Source of the DNA: Oleiagrimonas soli
GTDB lineage: Bacteria; Pseudomonadota; Gammaproteobacteria; Xanthomonadales; Rhodanobacteraceae
Reading direction: 5' to 3'
Assembly: GCF_000761445.1 (NCBI RefSeq)
Contig: NZ_KN196470.1
Location: 1,410,823 to 1,474,822 of the forward strand
DNA length: 64,000 nucleotides
Part shown: piece by piece, positions 32,673 to 43,200 of the stretch
Numbering within the stretch: position 1 is the stretch's first letter
Layout of the letters: each line of letters starts with the position of its first letter
Notes under the pieces: generated by a model
Told to the model about the DNA's origin: nothing
Seen by the model: only the letters and a program-made list of their open reading frames with translations
The model's database searches: none
Translations under genes and position numbers: made by a program

Positions 32673-33613
32673 TCCACGGCCACCGTGTCCAGCAGCGCGC
32701 GCGCCAGCGTTTCGCGTCCTGCGCCCTTGCCGGGGATCAGTCGATGCGCGGCGACCGGCACGAACAGCGCCTGCAGGTCTTCCGGAATCACGTAGTGTCG
32801 ACCTTCCAGCAGCGCCCAGGCACGTGCGCCGGCGAGTAGCGCCAATCCTGCGCGCGGCGACAGGCCGACGCGGATGTCATCGTGCTGGCGGCTGGCGGCG
32901 AGCAGGCGCTGCAGATAGTCGAGCAGCGCCGGACTGGCGGTGACCTGATGCGCGCGCTGCCGCAGCGCCATGATGTCGGCGGCGTCGAGGCGCGGCTGCA
33001 GACGTGCCAGCACGTCGCGCCGGTCTTCGCCGGCGAGCAGGTCGCGCTCGGCGCGCGCATCGGGGTAGTCCAGGCTCAGCCGCAGCATGAAACGGTCCAG
33101 TTGCGAATCGGGCAGCGGAAACGTGCCGGCCAGATCCAGCGGGTTCTGTGTCGCCACCACGTAGAAGGGCTGCTTCAGCGTGTGCGTGCGGCCGTCGATG
33201 GTGACCTGGCCCTCGGCCATCGCTTCGAGCAACGCGCTCTGAGTCTTCGGCGTGGCGCGGTTGATCTCGTCGGCCAGCAGTAGCTGGGTGAAGATCGGGC
33301 CGGCATGGAAGCGGAAGGCGTCCGTCTCGCGTTCGTAGACGCTGACGCCGATAATGTCGGACGGAAGCAGATCGCTGGTGAACTGGATGCGCTGGAAAGC
33401 AAGATCGAAGGTGGCGGCGACGGCGTGCGCGAGGGTGGTCTTGCCCACGCCCGGCACGTCTTCGATCAGCAGGTGGCCGCCGGCGAGGATGGCCGCCACG
33501 GCCATGCGGACCTGCTGTGGCTTGCCCAGCAGGACATGGTTGATCTGGTCGAGCGCGGCGTGCAGCGCGGCGTTGAGATCGGTGCGGGGCTGGGGAGCGG
33601 TGGCATCCATCAT
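32669..33613 (-). CDS. MoxR-family AAA+ ATPase
   Basis: A 314-residue AAA+ ATPase. Walker A is EDVPGVGKTT (51-60), Walker B is LLLADEINRATPKTQSALLE, and the sensor 1 region is VVATQNPLDLAGTFPLP. The C-terminal lid contains VGLSPRAGLALL, typical of MoxR. MoxR ATPases act as chaperones that mature or insert partner complexes. This is the first gene of a tightly overlapping operon with DUF58 and the TgpA protein, and it is divergent from a glycosyltransferase gene 38 bp away. Confidence 0.93.
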   Translation of the reverse strand: MMDATAPQPRTDLNAALHAALDQINHVLLGKPQQVRMAVAAILAGGHLLIEDVPGVGKTTLAHAVAATFDLAFQRIQFTSDLLPSDIIGVSVYERETDAFRFHAGPIFTQLLLADEINRATPKTQSALLEAMAEGQVTIDGRTHTLKQPFYVVATQNPLDLAGTFPLPDSQLDRFMLRLSLDYPDARAERDLLAGEDRRDVLARLQPRLDAADIMALRQRAHQVTASPALLDYLQRLLAASRQHDDIRVGLSPRAGLALLAGARAWALLEGRHYVIPEDLQALFVPVAAHRLIPGKGAGRETLARALLDTVAVE

Positions 33614-33651
33614 GGGAATCCGGCTGGCGCAGCGTTCGGAAGGAGCGGCTC

Positions 33652-35271
33652 TTGCGCGATGAAGGCAGTGTAACGAGCGGCGGCACGCGCTGGCGAGCCG
33701 CGTTCCTGATCGCGTTCACGCTTCTGCAGACGCTGAAGTGCGTGGTGGCCGCGCGGGTGGCGCCGTTCGTGGACGAGGCGTTCTACTGGCAGGAAAGCCG
33801 CCATCTGGCTTGGGGCTACAGCGATCTTCCGCCGTTGACGGCGTGGTTGATTCGCGCCGGCGAGACGTTGGCCGGTCACGGACTGCTCGGCATGCGCTGG
33901 CCGTTCCTGTTGCTGGGCGCGACGTTGCCGTGGATGGTCGTGCTGCTGGCGCGCCGCCTGTTCGACGCGCGTATCGGCTGGCAGGCCGGTCTGTGGTGCC
34001 TGGTGTTGCCGCTGGCCGGTTCGATGGGCGTGCTGGCCTTGCCCGACGTACCGCTGACCGCGGCGATCCTGTTGGCGTGCCTGGCGCTGCAGGCGGCGCT
34101 GTCCCGCGACCGATGGCGCGATTGGCTGCTGCTCGGCGCGGCGCTGGCCCTGGCGTGGATGACGCACTACCGCGCGGCGATGGCGATGCTGGCCGGACTG
34201 GCGTTCATGCTGATTACCTCGCGCGGGCGGGCGCAATGGCGCCGTCCGGGGCTGTGGCTCGCGCTCGGCGTGGCGGCGCTGGGGTTGATCCCGCTGATCC
34301 TGTCCAACCTGCATCAGGATGGCGCCGGGCTGGAGTTCCAACTGGTGCAGCGCAACCCGTGGCATTTTCATGCCGATGCGCTGGTGCAGCCGATCGAACA
34401 GGCGCTGGTATGTACGCCGCTGCTGTATCTGCTGCTGTTGTGGGCCTGGTGGAAGAGCGTGCGTCGCGCGCGGTCCGGTGCGTGCGACTGGGATCTGATC
34501 GCGGTCGTCGCCGGCACCTTCCTCGTGGCGTACTTCGTGTTCGGGCTGTTTGCCGACGACACCCGTTTCCGCGTGCACTGGCCGCTGCCGGGCTACCTGC
34601 CGCTGCTGGCCGTTCTGCCGGCTCTGCTGGCGGGCATAAGAGGTTGGAGGCGCGTCTATGTACATGCCGCGGCGTGGCTGGCTGCGGTCTTGCAGGGTGC
34701 ACTATTGACCTGGTTGATGTTGGCGAGTTTTCCTGGCGGCGTGGCCTGGCTGCATGGCGTGAAGGCTTTTCCCGCGAACTTCGTGGGCTGGGACCGCAGC
34801 GCGGCGGCGGTGAAGCGCTTGCTGCCAACGATGCCGCCGGATACGGTGCTGGTCGCGGACAACTTCAAGCTGGCGTCGGAACTCGATTTTCAGCTCGATG
34901 GCGTGCGTCCGATCTACGTGCTGGACAGTCCGCTGAACGTCAAGCACGGGCGCAGTCCGCAGATCCGCATCTGGCAGCTCGACGAGGCTTCCTTGCGGCA
35001 CCGCTTCGCGGGCGCGCCGATGCTGCTGGCGTTGGAGGAGAGTGCGTTGTCCCCGCGCAACCAGCCGCGCGTTCTGGGTCAGATGTGCCGCCGCATCCTT
35101 GCGCCCAGGTTGCTTGAAGCGTTCCACATGGATGGCGGGCGCAAGCGCTTCGCGTTCTACCTGGGCACGGTGCCGGCGCAGCTCGGTCCGGTGCGACCGC
35201 GCGATGACTGCACCATCTGGCGACACGCCTACCGCATCCGCGAGGCGACGCGCGATGCGAAGCAGCCGTAA
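33652..35271 (+). CDS. GT39/ArnT-like membrane glycosyltransferase
   Basis: A 539-residue polytopic inner-membrane glycosyltransferase of the PMT/ArnT type. A first helix is followed by the periplasmic acidic pocket APFVDEAFYWQESRHLAWGY, whose Asp/Glu pair binds the lipid-linked donor, then by the PPLTAWLIR segment and some ten further hydrophobic helices. A soluble periplasmic domain fills the last 170 residues. The donor is probably polyprenyl-phosphate sugar; the acceptor (lipid A, protein or glycan) is unknown. The start is a TTG at 33652 with AAGGAG six bases upstream; the nearby ATG at 33660 is out of frame. Confidence 0.88.
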   Translation: MRDEGSVTSGGTRWRAAFLIAFTLLQTLKCVVAARVAPFVDEAFYWQESRHLAWGYSDLPPLTAWLIRAGETLAGHGLLGMRWPFLLLGATLPWMVVLLARRLFDARIGWQAGLWCLVLPLAGSMGVLALPDVPLTAAILLACLALQAALSRDRWRDWLLLGAALALAWMTHYRAAMAMLAGLAFMLITSRGRAQWRRPGLWLALGVAALGLIPLILSNLHQDGAGLEFQLVQRNPWHFHADALVQPIEQALVCTPLLYLLLLWAWWKSVRRARSGACDWDLIAVVAGTFLVAYFVFGLFADDTRFRVHWPLPGYLPLLAVLPALLAGIRGWRRVYVHAAAWLAAVLQGALLTWLMLASFPGGVAWLHGVKAFPANFVGWDRSAAAVKRLLPTMPPDTVLVADNFKLASELDFQLDGVRPIYVLDSPLNVKHGRSPQIRIWQLDEASLRHRFAGAPMLLALEESALSPRNQPRVLGQMCRRILAPRLLEAFHMDGGRKRFAFYLGTVPAQLGPVRPRDDCTIWRHAYRIREATRDAKQP

Positions 35272-35287
35272 CGCATCGGGAGGCTGC

Positions 35288-35881
35288 TCAGGGCAGCGGT
35301 ACGCCGCACTCGCGCAGGACACGCGCCAGAGCGATCAGGGGCAGGCCAATCAGCGCGGTGGGATCGACGCTGTCGATGCGCTCGAACAGGCTGATGCCCA
35401 GGCCTTCGCACTTGAAGCTGCCGGCGCAGTCCAGTGGCTGCTCGCGCTTGACGTAGCGCGCGATGGTATCGGCATCGAGCGTGCGGAAATGCACGTCGGT
35501 GCGGTCCAGAAATGCATGCTCGATCGCTGCGCCGCCTCGTGTGTCGATCACGCACACGGCGGTGTGGAAATGCACGCAGCGGCCGCTGCTGGCGGCCAGT
35601 TGCGCGCGTGCGGTGGCTGCGTCGCCGGGCTTGTCGAGGATGGCGCCGTCGAGGTCGGCGACCTGGTCGGAACCGATCACCAGCGCTTCGCGCGTTTTCG
35701 CGGCGACTGCACGCGCTTTCTCGGTAGCCAGACGGGCGGCGCGGTCGGCAGGCGCTTCGCCGGCACGCTGCGTTTCGGTCACGCCCGGGGCGACGCAACC
35801 GATCTCGTCCAGCAGGCGTCGCAGCAGCTGCGCACGGTAGCGTGAGGTGGAGGCCAGTACGATGCGAGGCGGGGCAGTCAT
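35288..35881 (-). CDS. yceF: Maf-like m7GTP pyrophosphatase YceF
   Basis: A 197-residue Maf-family nucleotide pyrophosphatase. RIVLASTSRYRAQLLRRLL holds the phosphate-binding loop, IGSDQVADLDG the catalytic Asp, and RYVKREQPLDCAGSFKCEG with LIGLPLIALARVL match E. coli YceF rather than YhdE, so m7GTP is the predicted substrate. In E. coli yceF lies beside yceD-rpmF-plsX-fabH, and the same neighbourhood is found here. Its start overlaps the upstream coiled-coil gene by four bases. It ends 16 bp from the convergent glycosyltransferase gene with no hairpin between. Confidence 0.93.
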   Translation of the reverse strand: MTAPPRIVLASTSRYRAQLLRRLLDEIGCVAPGVTETQRAGEAPADRAARLATEKARAVAAKTREALVIGSDQVADLDGAILDKPGDAATARAQLAASSGRCVHFHTAVCVIDTRGGAAIEHAFLDRTDVHFRTLDADTIARYVKREQPLDCAGSFKCEGLGISLFERIDSVDPTALIGLPLIALARVLRECGVPLP

Positions 35882-36336
35882 GGCTTGTCGCGTTCGATGC
35901 GGTCGCGCACGGCCTGATCCAGGTCGCGCTGGGCGCGACCGAGGGCGGCCAGCTGCGGCTCCATCCGGCTCCGTGCCTGCACCAGCGCATGCACGGCTTC
36001 GTCGAGCTGCTTCTGGCTGGCCGTTTCGGCGTGATCGCGGATCCACAAGCGATGCTGCAGCAGCGAACGCAGGCCGGAATCCACGGCTTCGCGCGCTTCG
36101 TTGGCATCGGGGCTGGGCGTGTTCGGCGATACCGACATCACCGCATGCGCCTGATGCAGCCGGCGGCGGCATTCCTTGAGGTCGTTTTCCAGCTCGTCGG
36201 CGTGCTGCAGAAGCGCTTCCAGCGAGCGCGTGCGCCGACGGTCGCGCAGGAATTGCCGGCCGGAGTAGGCCAGTCCGAGTACGATGATCAGCAGCAGAAG
36301 AACGCTGAGACTCAGCGCGGTCAGGTTCAAGTGCAT
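35878..36336 (-). CDS. Membrane-anchored coiled-coil protein of unknown function
   Basis: A 152-residue protein with one N-terminal membrane helix (about 6-25, VLLLLIIVLGLAY) and long predicted helices containing ELENDLKECRRRLHQAH and DEAVHALVQARSRMEPQ, so probably an anchored coiled coil in the cytoplasm. I do not recognise the family. The ATG at 36336 precedes the helix directly; an in-frame ATG/GTG upstream near 36369 would add a polar 11-residue lead. It is coupled to yceF by a four-base overlap and divergent from yceD, 115 bp away. Confidence 0.7.
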   Translation of the reverse strand: MHLNLTALSLSVLLLLIIVLGLAYSGRQFLRDRRRTRSLEALLQHADELENDLKECRRRLHQAHAVMSVSPNTPSPDANEAREAVDSGLRSLLQHRLWIRDHAETASQKQLDEAVHALVQARSRMEPQLAALGRAQRDLDQAVRDRIERDKP

Positions 36337-36451
36337 TCCCCCGGGCGTGCGGACTTCAGTGTGGTGCACGGCGCCACAGCCTGCAAGCGCCGCAGGGCCA
36401 TGCTTTGCGGGGTTTGACTGGGGGGCGGAACAGACCTAGAATTGCGCGGAT

Positions 36452-36970
36452 ATGTCCGTGTCCTTGCCAGCATTTGTCGACGCGTGGCGCATGGTCGAGG
36501 AACGACGCATCTTCGAGGGTGCGCTTCTGATCGCCGGTTTCAAGCGCCTGCAGAGCCTGCTGGCCGACGAGGCGGGCGAGGCGCGCTACAAGCTCGAATT
36601 CGTGCGCAACGAGTTGGGCGCGGCTTCCTTGCTGGTCGAGGTGTCGGCGTCGCTGACGCTGATCTGCCAGCGCACGCTGGAGCCGTTCGTGCAACCGGTC
36701 GACGTCAAGGCGCGACTGGGGCTGATCGCCCACGAGCGTGAGGAAGCGGCGTTGGCGCCCGAGTACGAACCGTTGCTGGTCGACGCGGACGGCCGTATCG
36801 ATCCGGCCGCGGTGATCGAAGACGAACTGGTGTTGGCGGTGCCTCTGGTGCCGGTTTCACCGACAAGCGAATGGCCCGAGGAGGGCCGCGGCGCCGGCCC
36901 GATGATCGAGCCGGAAGCCGAGAGCAGAGAAAACCCGTTCGCGGTCTTGCGCGAACTGAAGAAACACTGA
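36452..36970 (+). CDS. yceD: YceD/DUF177 protein (23S rRNA accumulation)
   Basis: A 172-residue DUF177 protein. The block LVEVSASLTLICQRTLEPFV and the acidic late segment IEDELVLAVPLVP are the family's most conserved parts; E. coli YceD is needed for normal 23S rRNA levels. It ends in a variable tail (ENPFAVLRELKKH) as in other members. Its position directly before rpmF, 18 bp upstream, is conserved through most bacteria. Confidence 0.93.
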   Translation: MSVSLPAFVDAWRMVEERRIFEGALLIAGFKRLQSLLADEAGEARYKLEFVRNELGAASLLVEVSASLTLICQRTLEPFVQPVDVKARLGLIAHEREEAALAPEYEPLLVDADGRIDPAAVIEDELVLAVPLVPVSPTSEWPEEGRGAGPMIEPEAESRENPFAVLRELKKH

Positions 36971-36988
36971 TTTTTCCGGAGAAGCACC

Positions 36989-37183
36989 ATGGCAGTTCAG
37001 AAGAGCCGCAGAACCCCTTCCACCCGCGGCATGCGCCGTGCGCACGACGCGCTGAAGCCCGTGCAGCTGTCCACCGACCCGACCAGCGGCGAAGTGCACC
37101 GTCGTCACCACGTGACGAAGGACGGCTACTACCGTGGCCGCAAGGTGATCGACCGCGCCGATCAGATCGCCGACGAAGAGTAA
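36989..37183 (+). CDS. rpmF: 50S ribosomal protein L32
   Basis: A 64-residue L32. [20 protein letters not shown] is the conserved start and GYYRGRKVI the conserved end. The protein lacks the CxxC zinc pairs, as do E. coli-type L32 proteins. CGGAGAAGCACC precedes the ATG. In most gammaproteobacteria plsX follows; here the next gene is fabH after 140 bp and no plsX is present. Confidence 0.97.
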   Translation: MAVQKSRRTPSTRGMRRAHDALKPVQLSTDPTSGEVHRRHHVTKDGYYRGRKVIDRADQIADEE

Positions 37184-37323
37184 GCTTCGTTCGGGATCGG
37201 CAAAGTTTGTGCAGGGCGGCGCGGAAACGCGCCGCTTTGCGTTTGGCGTCAGGTCCGCATTGCCCGCAAGGTGCGTTAAAGTGCAGGGTCTGAACACGGA
37301 GCGGCTTCCGCTCCACCGCTGGC

Positions 37324-38307
37324 ATGGGGGATAAGACCCTGAAGTACGCACGCATCATCGCTACCGGCAGCGCGCTCCCCGAGCGCGTCGTGACCAACGC
37401 CGATCTGGAGAAGCTGGTCGAAACCAGCGACGAGTGGATCCGCACCCGCACCGGCATCCGCGAACGTCGCGTGTCGAACGCCGAGGAAACCACCGGCGAG
37501 CTGGGCTACCGGGCCGCGCTGCAGGCGCTCGAACGCGCCGGCGTCAAGGCTTCCGATCTGGATCTGATCGTCGTCGGCACGACCACGCCGGACATCATCT
37601 TTCCCTCCACCGCCTGCCTGATCCAGCATCGCCTGGGCGCCAACGGCTGCGCCGCGTTCGACGTCAACGCTGCCTGTTCGGGCTTCGTCTACGCCCTGGG
37701 CGTGGCCGACAAGTTCATCCGTAGCGGTCAGACCAGGAAAGCCCTGGTGATCGGCGCCGAGACGCTGACCCGCATGGTCGACTGGAACGAGCGCGAGACC
37801 TGCGTGCTGTTCGGCGACGGCGCCGGCGCGGTGGTGCTGGAGGCTTCCGACGAGCCCGGCATCCTCGCCACCTGCATGCATGCCGACGGCGGCTACAAGG
37901 ATCTGCTGTACAACCCGGTCGGCGTGTCCGCCGGCTTCAAGGACGAACCCAACCACGGCGTGCGCATCAACATGAGTGGGCGCGAAGTGTTCAAGGTCGC
38001 GGTCAAGACCCTCGACTCGCTGGTCGGCGAGACCCTGGCGGCGGCCGGCATGCACGAGTCGGATATCGACTGGTTGATCCCGCACCAGGCCAACCTGCGC
38101 ATCATCGAGGCCACGGCCAAGCGTCTGAAGATGTCGATGGATCGCGTCATCGTCACCGTCGACAAGCACGCCAACACGTCCTCCGGCTCGGTGCCGCTGG
38201 CGCTGGACGAGGCCGTGTGCTCGGGCAAGGTGCAGCGCGGTCAGAACCTGCTTCTGGAAGCCTTCGGCGGCGGTTTCACCTGGGCCTCGGCGCTGCTGCG
38301 CTACTGA
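37324..38307 (+). CDS. fabH: 3-oxoacyl-ACP synthase III (FabH)
   Basis: A 327-residue FabH that condenses an acyl-CoA primer with malonyl-ACP to start fatty-acid synthesis. The nucleophile Cys119 sits in [14 protein letters not shown], the His in [11 protein letters not shown], and the Asn in [15 protein letters not shown]. In bacteria with iso-branched fatty acids FabH prefers branched primers such as those made by the 2-oxoacid dehydrogenase encoded at 26.7 kb; the preference cannot be read here. The ATG at 37324 gives the N-terminus [11 protein letters not shown]. fabD follows after 168 bp that contain a weak stem-loop (38334-38359). Confidence 0.97.
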   Translation: MGDKTLKYARIIATGSALPERVVTNADLEKLVETSDEWIRTRTGIRERRVSNAEETTGELGYRAALQALERAGVKASDLDLIVVGTTTPDIIFPSTACLIQHRLGANGCAAFDVNAACSGFVYALGVADKFIRSGQTRKALVIGAETLTRMVDWNERETCVLFGDGAGAVVLEASDEPGILATCMHADGGYKDLLYNPVGVSAGFKDEPNHGVRINMSGREVFKVAVKTLDSLVGETLAAAGMHESDIDWLIPHQANLRIIEATAKRLKMSMDRVIVTVDKHANTSSGSVPLALDEAVCSGKVQRGQNLLLEAFGGGFTWASALLRY

Positions 38308-38475
38308 TCCGGGCGCACCCATCCCGTCGCATGCAACGGCCGCCGCAGGGTGGCCGTTGTTGTTTCGGTGCCGTGAAACCGTGATGTGCGGCCGATTCAA
38401 ACGCCCGACTGCTGAACCCGGCGGCCAATGCTGGCATGCTTCACGGTTTGTGATCCCAGAAACGCAGAAAACACC

Positions 38476-39423
38476 ATGACAGCGACTTCCGCATCTCTCG
38501 CCTTCGTCTTTCCCGGTCAGGGTTCGCAGTCCGTCGGCATGCTCGCCGAACTGGCCGCCGCGCATCCTGAAGTCCAGACCGCGTTCGCGGAAGCCTCTGA
38601 AGGCACCGGCGCCGATCTGTGGGCGTTGTCGCAACAGGGGCCCGAAGACGCGCTCAACCGCACCGAGAACACCCAGCCGGCGCTGTTGGCCGCGGGCGTG
38701 GCGGTATGGCGTGTGTGGAACAAGCTCGGTGGTGCGCGTCCCGCGCAGCTGGCCGGGCACAGCCTGGGCGAGTACACGGCGCTGGTGTGCGCCGGCGCGC
38801 TGTCGCTGCACGACGGCGCGGCGCTGGTCGCCGAGCGCGGTCGCCTGATGCAGAGCGCGGTGCCGGTCGGCGTTGGCGGCATGGCCGCGGTGCTGGGGGG
38901 CGACGACGCACGCATCGCCGAAATCTGCGCCGAGGTTGCCGGCGATCAGGTGGTCGCGCCGGCCAACTACAACTCGCCGGGCCAGGTGGTCATCGCCGGC
39001 CATGCCGAAGCGGTCGATCGCGCGCTGGCCAAGCTGGCCGAGGAAGGCGTGAAGAAGGCCGTGAAGCTCGCGATGTCGGTGCCTTCGCATTGCGCGCTGA
39101 TGAGCGAGGCCGCCGAGCAGCTGGCCGAGCGCATGGCCAGCATCGCCTGGAGCGAGCCGACGCTGCCGGTGGTACAGAATGCCGATGCCGCCGTGCAGCC
39201 CGATCTCGACGCCATCCGCGACGCGCTGCGCCGTCAGCTGTTCATGCCGGTGCGCTGGACCGAGTGCGTGCAGGCGCTGGCCGCCGCCGGCGCGACCGCG
39301 CTGGGCGAATGCGGTCCGGGCAAGGTGCTGACCGGTCTGACCCGACGCATCGATCGCGGCCTGGACGCCCGTGCGCTGGGTGCGCCGGACACCATCGAGG
39401 CCGCGCGCGAAGCGTGGGTCTGA
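38476..39423 (+). CDS. fabD: Malonyl-CoA:ACP transacylase (FabD)
   Basis: A 315-residue malonyl transferase that loads malonate onto acyl carrier protein. FVFPGQGSQSVGML opens the protein, Ser96 is the nucleophile in AGHSLGEYTAL, and the conserved His lies in SVPSHCALM. The ATG at 38476 is the first that gives a normal N-terminus. fabG follows 49 bp later and the two are likely co-transcribed with fabH. Confidence 0.97.
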   Translation: MTATSASLAFVFPGQGSQSVGMLAELAAAHPEVQTAFAEASEGTGADLWALSQQGPEDALNRTENTQPALLAAGVAVWRVWNKLGGARPAQLAGHSLGEYTALVCAGALSLHDGAALVAERGRLMQSAVPVGVGGMAAVLGGDDARIAEICAEVAGDQVVAPANYNSPGQVVIAGHAEAVDRALAKLAEEGVKKAVKLAMSVPSHCALMSEAAEQLAERMASIAWSEPTLPVVQNADAAVQPDLDAIRDALRRQLFMPVRWTECVQALAAAGATALGECGPGKVLTGLTRRIDRGLDARALGAPDTIEAAREAWV

Positions 39424-39472
39424 GCGCCTCCACTTCACCGCCATCCATCATCGAGCACAAAGGATCTCCACC

Positions 39473-40216
39473 ATGAGCAAGCCCCTCGAAGGCGAAATCG
39501 CCCTGGTCACGGGCGCCACGCGCGGCATCGGCGCCGCGATCGCCGACACGCTGGCCGCGCAGGGCGCCACGGTGATCGGCACGGCCACCAGCGACAATGG
39601 CGCGGCGACCATCGATGCGCGTCTGCAGCCGCTCGGCGGCGCGGGCCGCGTTCTGAACGTCACCGATGGCGAGGGCATCGATGCCCTGATCGGCGAGATC
39701 GGCAAGCAATTCGGCCCGGTGTCGATCCTGGTCAACAATGCCGGCATCACCCGCGATCAGCTGCTGATGCGCATGAAGGACGAGGAATGGAACGACATCC
39801 TCGCCACCAATCTGACTTCGGTCTTCCGTACCTCCAAGGCCGTCATGCGCGGCATGATGAAGGCGCGCAAGGGCCGCATCATCAACATCGGTTCGGTGGT
39901 CGGCACCACCGGCAATCCGGGGCAGACCAACTACGCGGCGGCCAAGGCCGGCATCATCGCGTTCTCCAAGTCGCTGGCGCGCGAGGTCGGTTCGCGCGGC
40001 ATCACCGTCAATGTGGTGGCGCCGGGCTTCATCGACACCGACATGACGCGGGCGCTTGACGAGACGCAGCGCGCCACGCTGGAAACCCAGATCGCCCTGG
40101 GCCGTCTGGGCGCGCCGGAGGACATCGCCAACACCGTGGCCTTCCTGGCCTCGCCGGCCGCCTCGTACATCACTGGCGAGACGCTGCACGTCAACGGCGG
40201 CATGTACATGCCCTGA
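39473..40216 (+). CDS. fabG: 3-oxoacyl-ACP reductase (FabG)
   Basis: A 247-residue short-chain dehydrogenase that reduces 3-oxoacyl-ACP with NADPH. The cofactor motif is VTGATRGIGAAIA, the NNAG is VNNAGITRDQ, and the catalytic Ser-Tyr-Lys are in INIGSVVGTTGN and NYAAAKAG; the end GGMYMP is the typical FabG C-terminus. It is the last fab gene here: a strong terminator follows directly, where acpP and fabF would be expected. Confidence 0.97.
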   Translation: MSKPLEGEIALVTGATRGIGAAIADTLAAQGATVIGTATSDNGAATIDARLQPLGGAGRVLNVTDGEGIDALIGEIGKQFGPVSILVNNAGITRDQLLMRMKDEEWNDILATNLTSVFRTSKAVMRGMMKARKGRIINIGSVVGTTGNPGQTNYAAAKAGIIAFSKSLAREVGSRGITVNVVAPGFIDTDMTRALDETQRATLETQIALGRLGAPEDIANTVAFLASPAASYITGETLHVNGGMYMP

Positions 40217-40235
40217 TCGGCGCCGCGTTCGACGC

Positions 40236-40277
40236 GCCACGAAAAAGGCCGCGGAACTCCGCGGCCTTTTTCGTGGC
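40236..40277. terminator. Bidirectional terminator between fabG and the RND pump gene
   Basis: A perfect 19-bp inverted repeat, GCCACGAAAAAGGCCGCGG with CCGCGGCCTTTTTCGTGGC, encloses AACT. Runs of five T on either strand allow termination of both convergent transcripts. Confidence 0.95.
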
Positions 40278-40295
40278 TTCGATGACGCGCGCCGA

Positions 40296-43200
40296 TCAGC
40301 GGAGCGGGTCGGAATCGAAGCTGTGCGGTTGGCCCGAACGCGGTCCGTCCTCCGTCTCCGAGTCCAGTTTGTCGCCGAGCAGGCGGCGGATGGCGACATA
40401 GAACACGGGAATCAGCAGTAGACCGAAGAACGTGGCGAACAGCATGCCGCCGATGACGCCGGTGCCGATGGCGTGACGCGCATTGGCGCCGGCGCCGGTC
40501 GAGAGCGCCAGCGGCAGCACGCCGAGGATGAACGCCAGCGAGGTCATCAGGATCGGTCGCAGACGCAGGCGGGCCGCCTCGACCACGCCGTCGCGCAGCG
40601 ACTTGCCGGCCTGCTGCTGCTCGACGGCGAACTCCACGATCAGGATCGCGTTCTTCGCCGCCAGACCGATGATGGTGATGAGGCCGACCTTGAAGTACAC
40701 GTCGTTGGGCAGACTGCGCGCCAGCGCCGCCACCACTGCGCCGAGCACGCCCAGCGGCACCACCAACAGTACCGACACCGGTATCGACCAGCTTTCGTAC
40801 AGGGCGGCCAGGGCCAGAAACACCACGATGATCGACAGGCCGAACAGCAGCGGCGCCTGGTTGCCGGAGACGATCTCCTGATACGACTGGCCGGTCCAGT
40901 CGATGCCGAAGCCCGGAGGCAGGTCGTTGTCGACGATGTTCTGGATCGCAGCCATGGCCTGACCGGAGCTGTAGCCGGCGGCGGGATCGCCGACGATCTC
41001 GACGGCCGAATAGCCGTTGTAGCGGCTGCGCGCCGGCGGGCCGGTGAACCACTTGGCGCTGACCACGCCGGATAGCGGAATCATGCCGTCGCCGCTGGCC
41101 GGATCGCTGGCCTTGGAGCTGGGCGTGTAGAAATGCGACAGCGCATCCTCGTTCATGCGGTAGGGCGCATCGGCCTGCATGATGACGCGCTTGACGCGGC
41201 CCTCGTAGAAGAAGTCGTTGACGTACACCGGCGCCAGCATCAGCTGGATGGCGTTGTACACGTCGCTGACCGACAGCCCCATCGACTGTGCCTTGATGCG
41301 GTCGACATTGAGCTGCAGCTGCGGCGAGTCGGGCAGGGCGTTGGGGTGCACGTTGCTCAGCGCCGGATTCTGCGCGGCCTTGCCGAGCAGGATGTTGCGC
41401 GCCTGGGTCAGCGCCTCGTAGCCCTTGCCAGTGCGGTCCTGCAGATACAGATCGAAGCCGCCGAACTGACCCAGACCCTGCACGGTGGGCACATTGACCA
41501 CGAAGACGTTGGCGTCGTGGATCTGCGTCGCCATTTCACCGTTGGTGCGCTGGATGAACTGCTCGGCCGTGACGTCGCGCTTGGACCAGTCCTTGAGTTT
41601 CATGAACACCATGCCGGCGTTCTCGCCCGCACCCATGAAGCTGAAACCGGAGATCTGGAACACGCCCTCCACCGCGGGATCCTTCTGCAGAATCCCGCGC
41701 ATCTGGGTCATGACCTTGTTGGTGCGCTGCAGGGTCGCGCCCGGCGGCAGCTGCACGATGGCCATGGCGTAGCCCTGGTCTTCCTGCGGCAGGAAGCTGC
41801 CGGGCAGACGCGTGAACAGGAAGCCGCACAGGATCGTGAGCAGCACGAACACCACCATCCAGCGCGGCGCGTGGCCGATGGCCTTGCCGACATGATGGGT
41901 ATAGGTGCGCGTGATGCGCTCGAACATCGCGTTGAACTTGCGGAACAGGATGTTCTTCGGCTTGTGATGCTCCGGCTGCAGCATCGACGCGCACAGCGCC
42001 GGCGTGAACGACAGCGCAAGGAACGCCGAGAAGCCCATCGACAGGGCGATGGTCAGCGCGAACTGGCGGTAGATCGCGCCCACGCTGCCGCCCTGCAGCG
42101 CGCTGGGAATGAATACCGCCGCCAGCACCACCGAGATCGCCACCACCGCGCCGGTGATCTGGATCATCGCCTTCTTGGTGGCTTCCTTGGGCGGCAGATT
42201 TTCCTCGGTCATGATGCGTTCGACGTTCTCGATCACCACGATCGCGTCGTCGACCACGATGCCGATGGCCAGCACCATGCCGAACAGCGTCAGCTGATTG
42301 ATGGTGAAGCCGAGGATCAGCATGCCGAGGAAGGTGCCCAGCAGCGCCACCGGGATCACCAGGGTCGGAATCAGCGTGGCGCGGAAGTTCTGCAGGAACA
42401 GCAGCATCACCAGGAACACGAGGACGATCGCCTCGATCAGGGTGTGCACGACCTCGTCGATGGAGATCTTCACGAAGCTGGTCGAGTCGTAAGGCACGAA
42501 CCAGTCGACGTTCTGCGGGAAGCTGCTCTGCAACTCGTTCATCTTGCCGCGGACTTCCTGCGCCACGGTCAGGGCATTGGCGCCCGGCAGCAACTGAATG
42601 GCGAACGCGCCCGTGGCCTTGCCGTTGTAGACGCTGTCGAAGCCGTAGCTTTCGGGGCCGAACTGGATGCGCGCGACGTCCTTCAGCCGCACCGTGGTGC
42701 CGTCGCTGTTGGCGCGCAGCACGATGTTGCGGAACTGATCGGGCGAGGTGAAGCGGCTCTCCGCCGACACCGTGGCGGTGTAGCCCTGGTTGGGCTCGGA
42801 GGGCGAGGAACCGATCGAGCCGGCCGCGAACTGCACGTTCTGCGCACGCACCGCATCCAGCACCTGGGTCGCGGACAGGCCGTAGCCGTGCAGCTTGTCC
42901 GGGTTCAGCCAGATGCGCATGGCGTACTGCGAACCGAACTGGCGCGTGCTGCCCACGCCGGGCAGACGCGAGATCGGGTCCAGCACGCGCGAGGCGATGA
43001 CGTCATTCAGGGCGTTGCGGTCGAGCTTGTTGTCCAGCGAACGCAGCGCCACGACCATCAGGAAGCCGCTGTTGGCCTTGGCCACCACCACGCCCTGCTG
43101 CACCACCTCGGAAGGCAGGCGGGGCGTGGCCAGCGAGACCTTGTTCTGCACCTGCACCTGGGCGATGTCCGGATCGGTGCCGTCGGCGAAGGTCAGGTTG

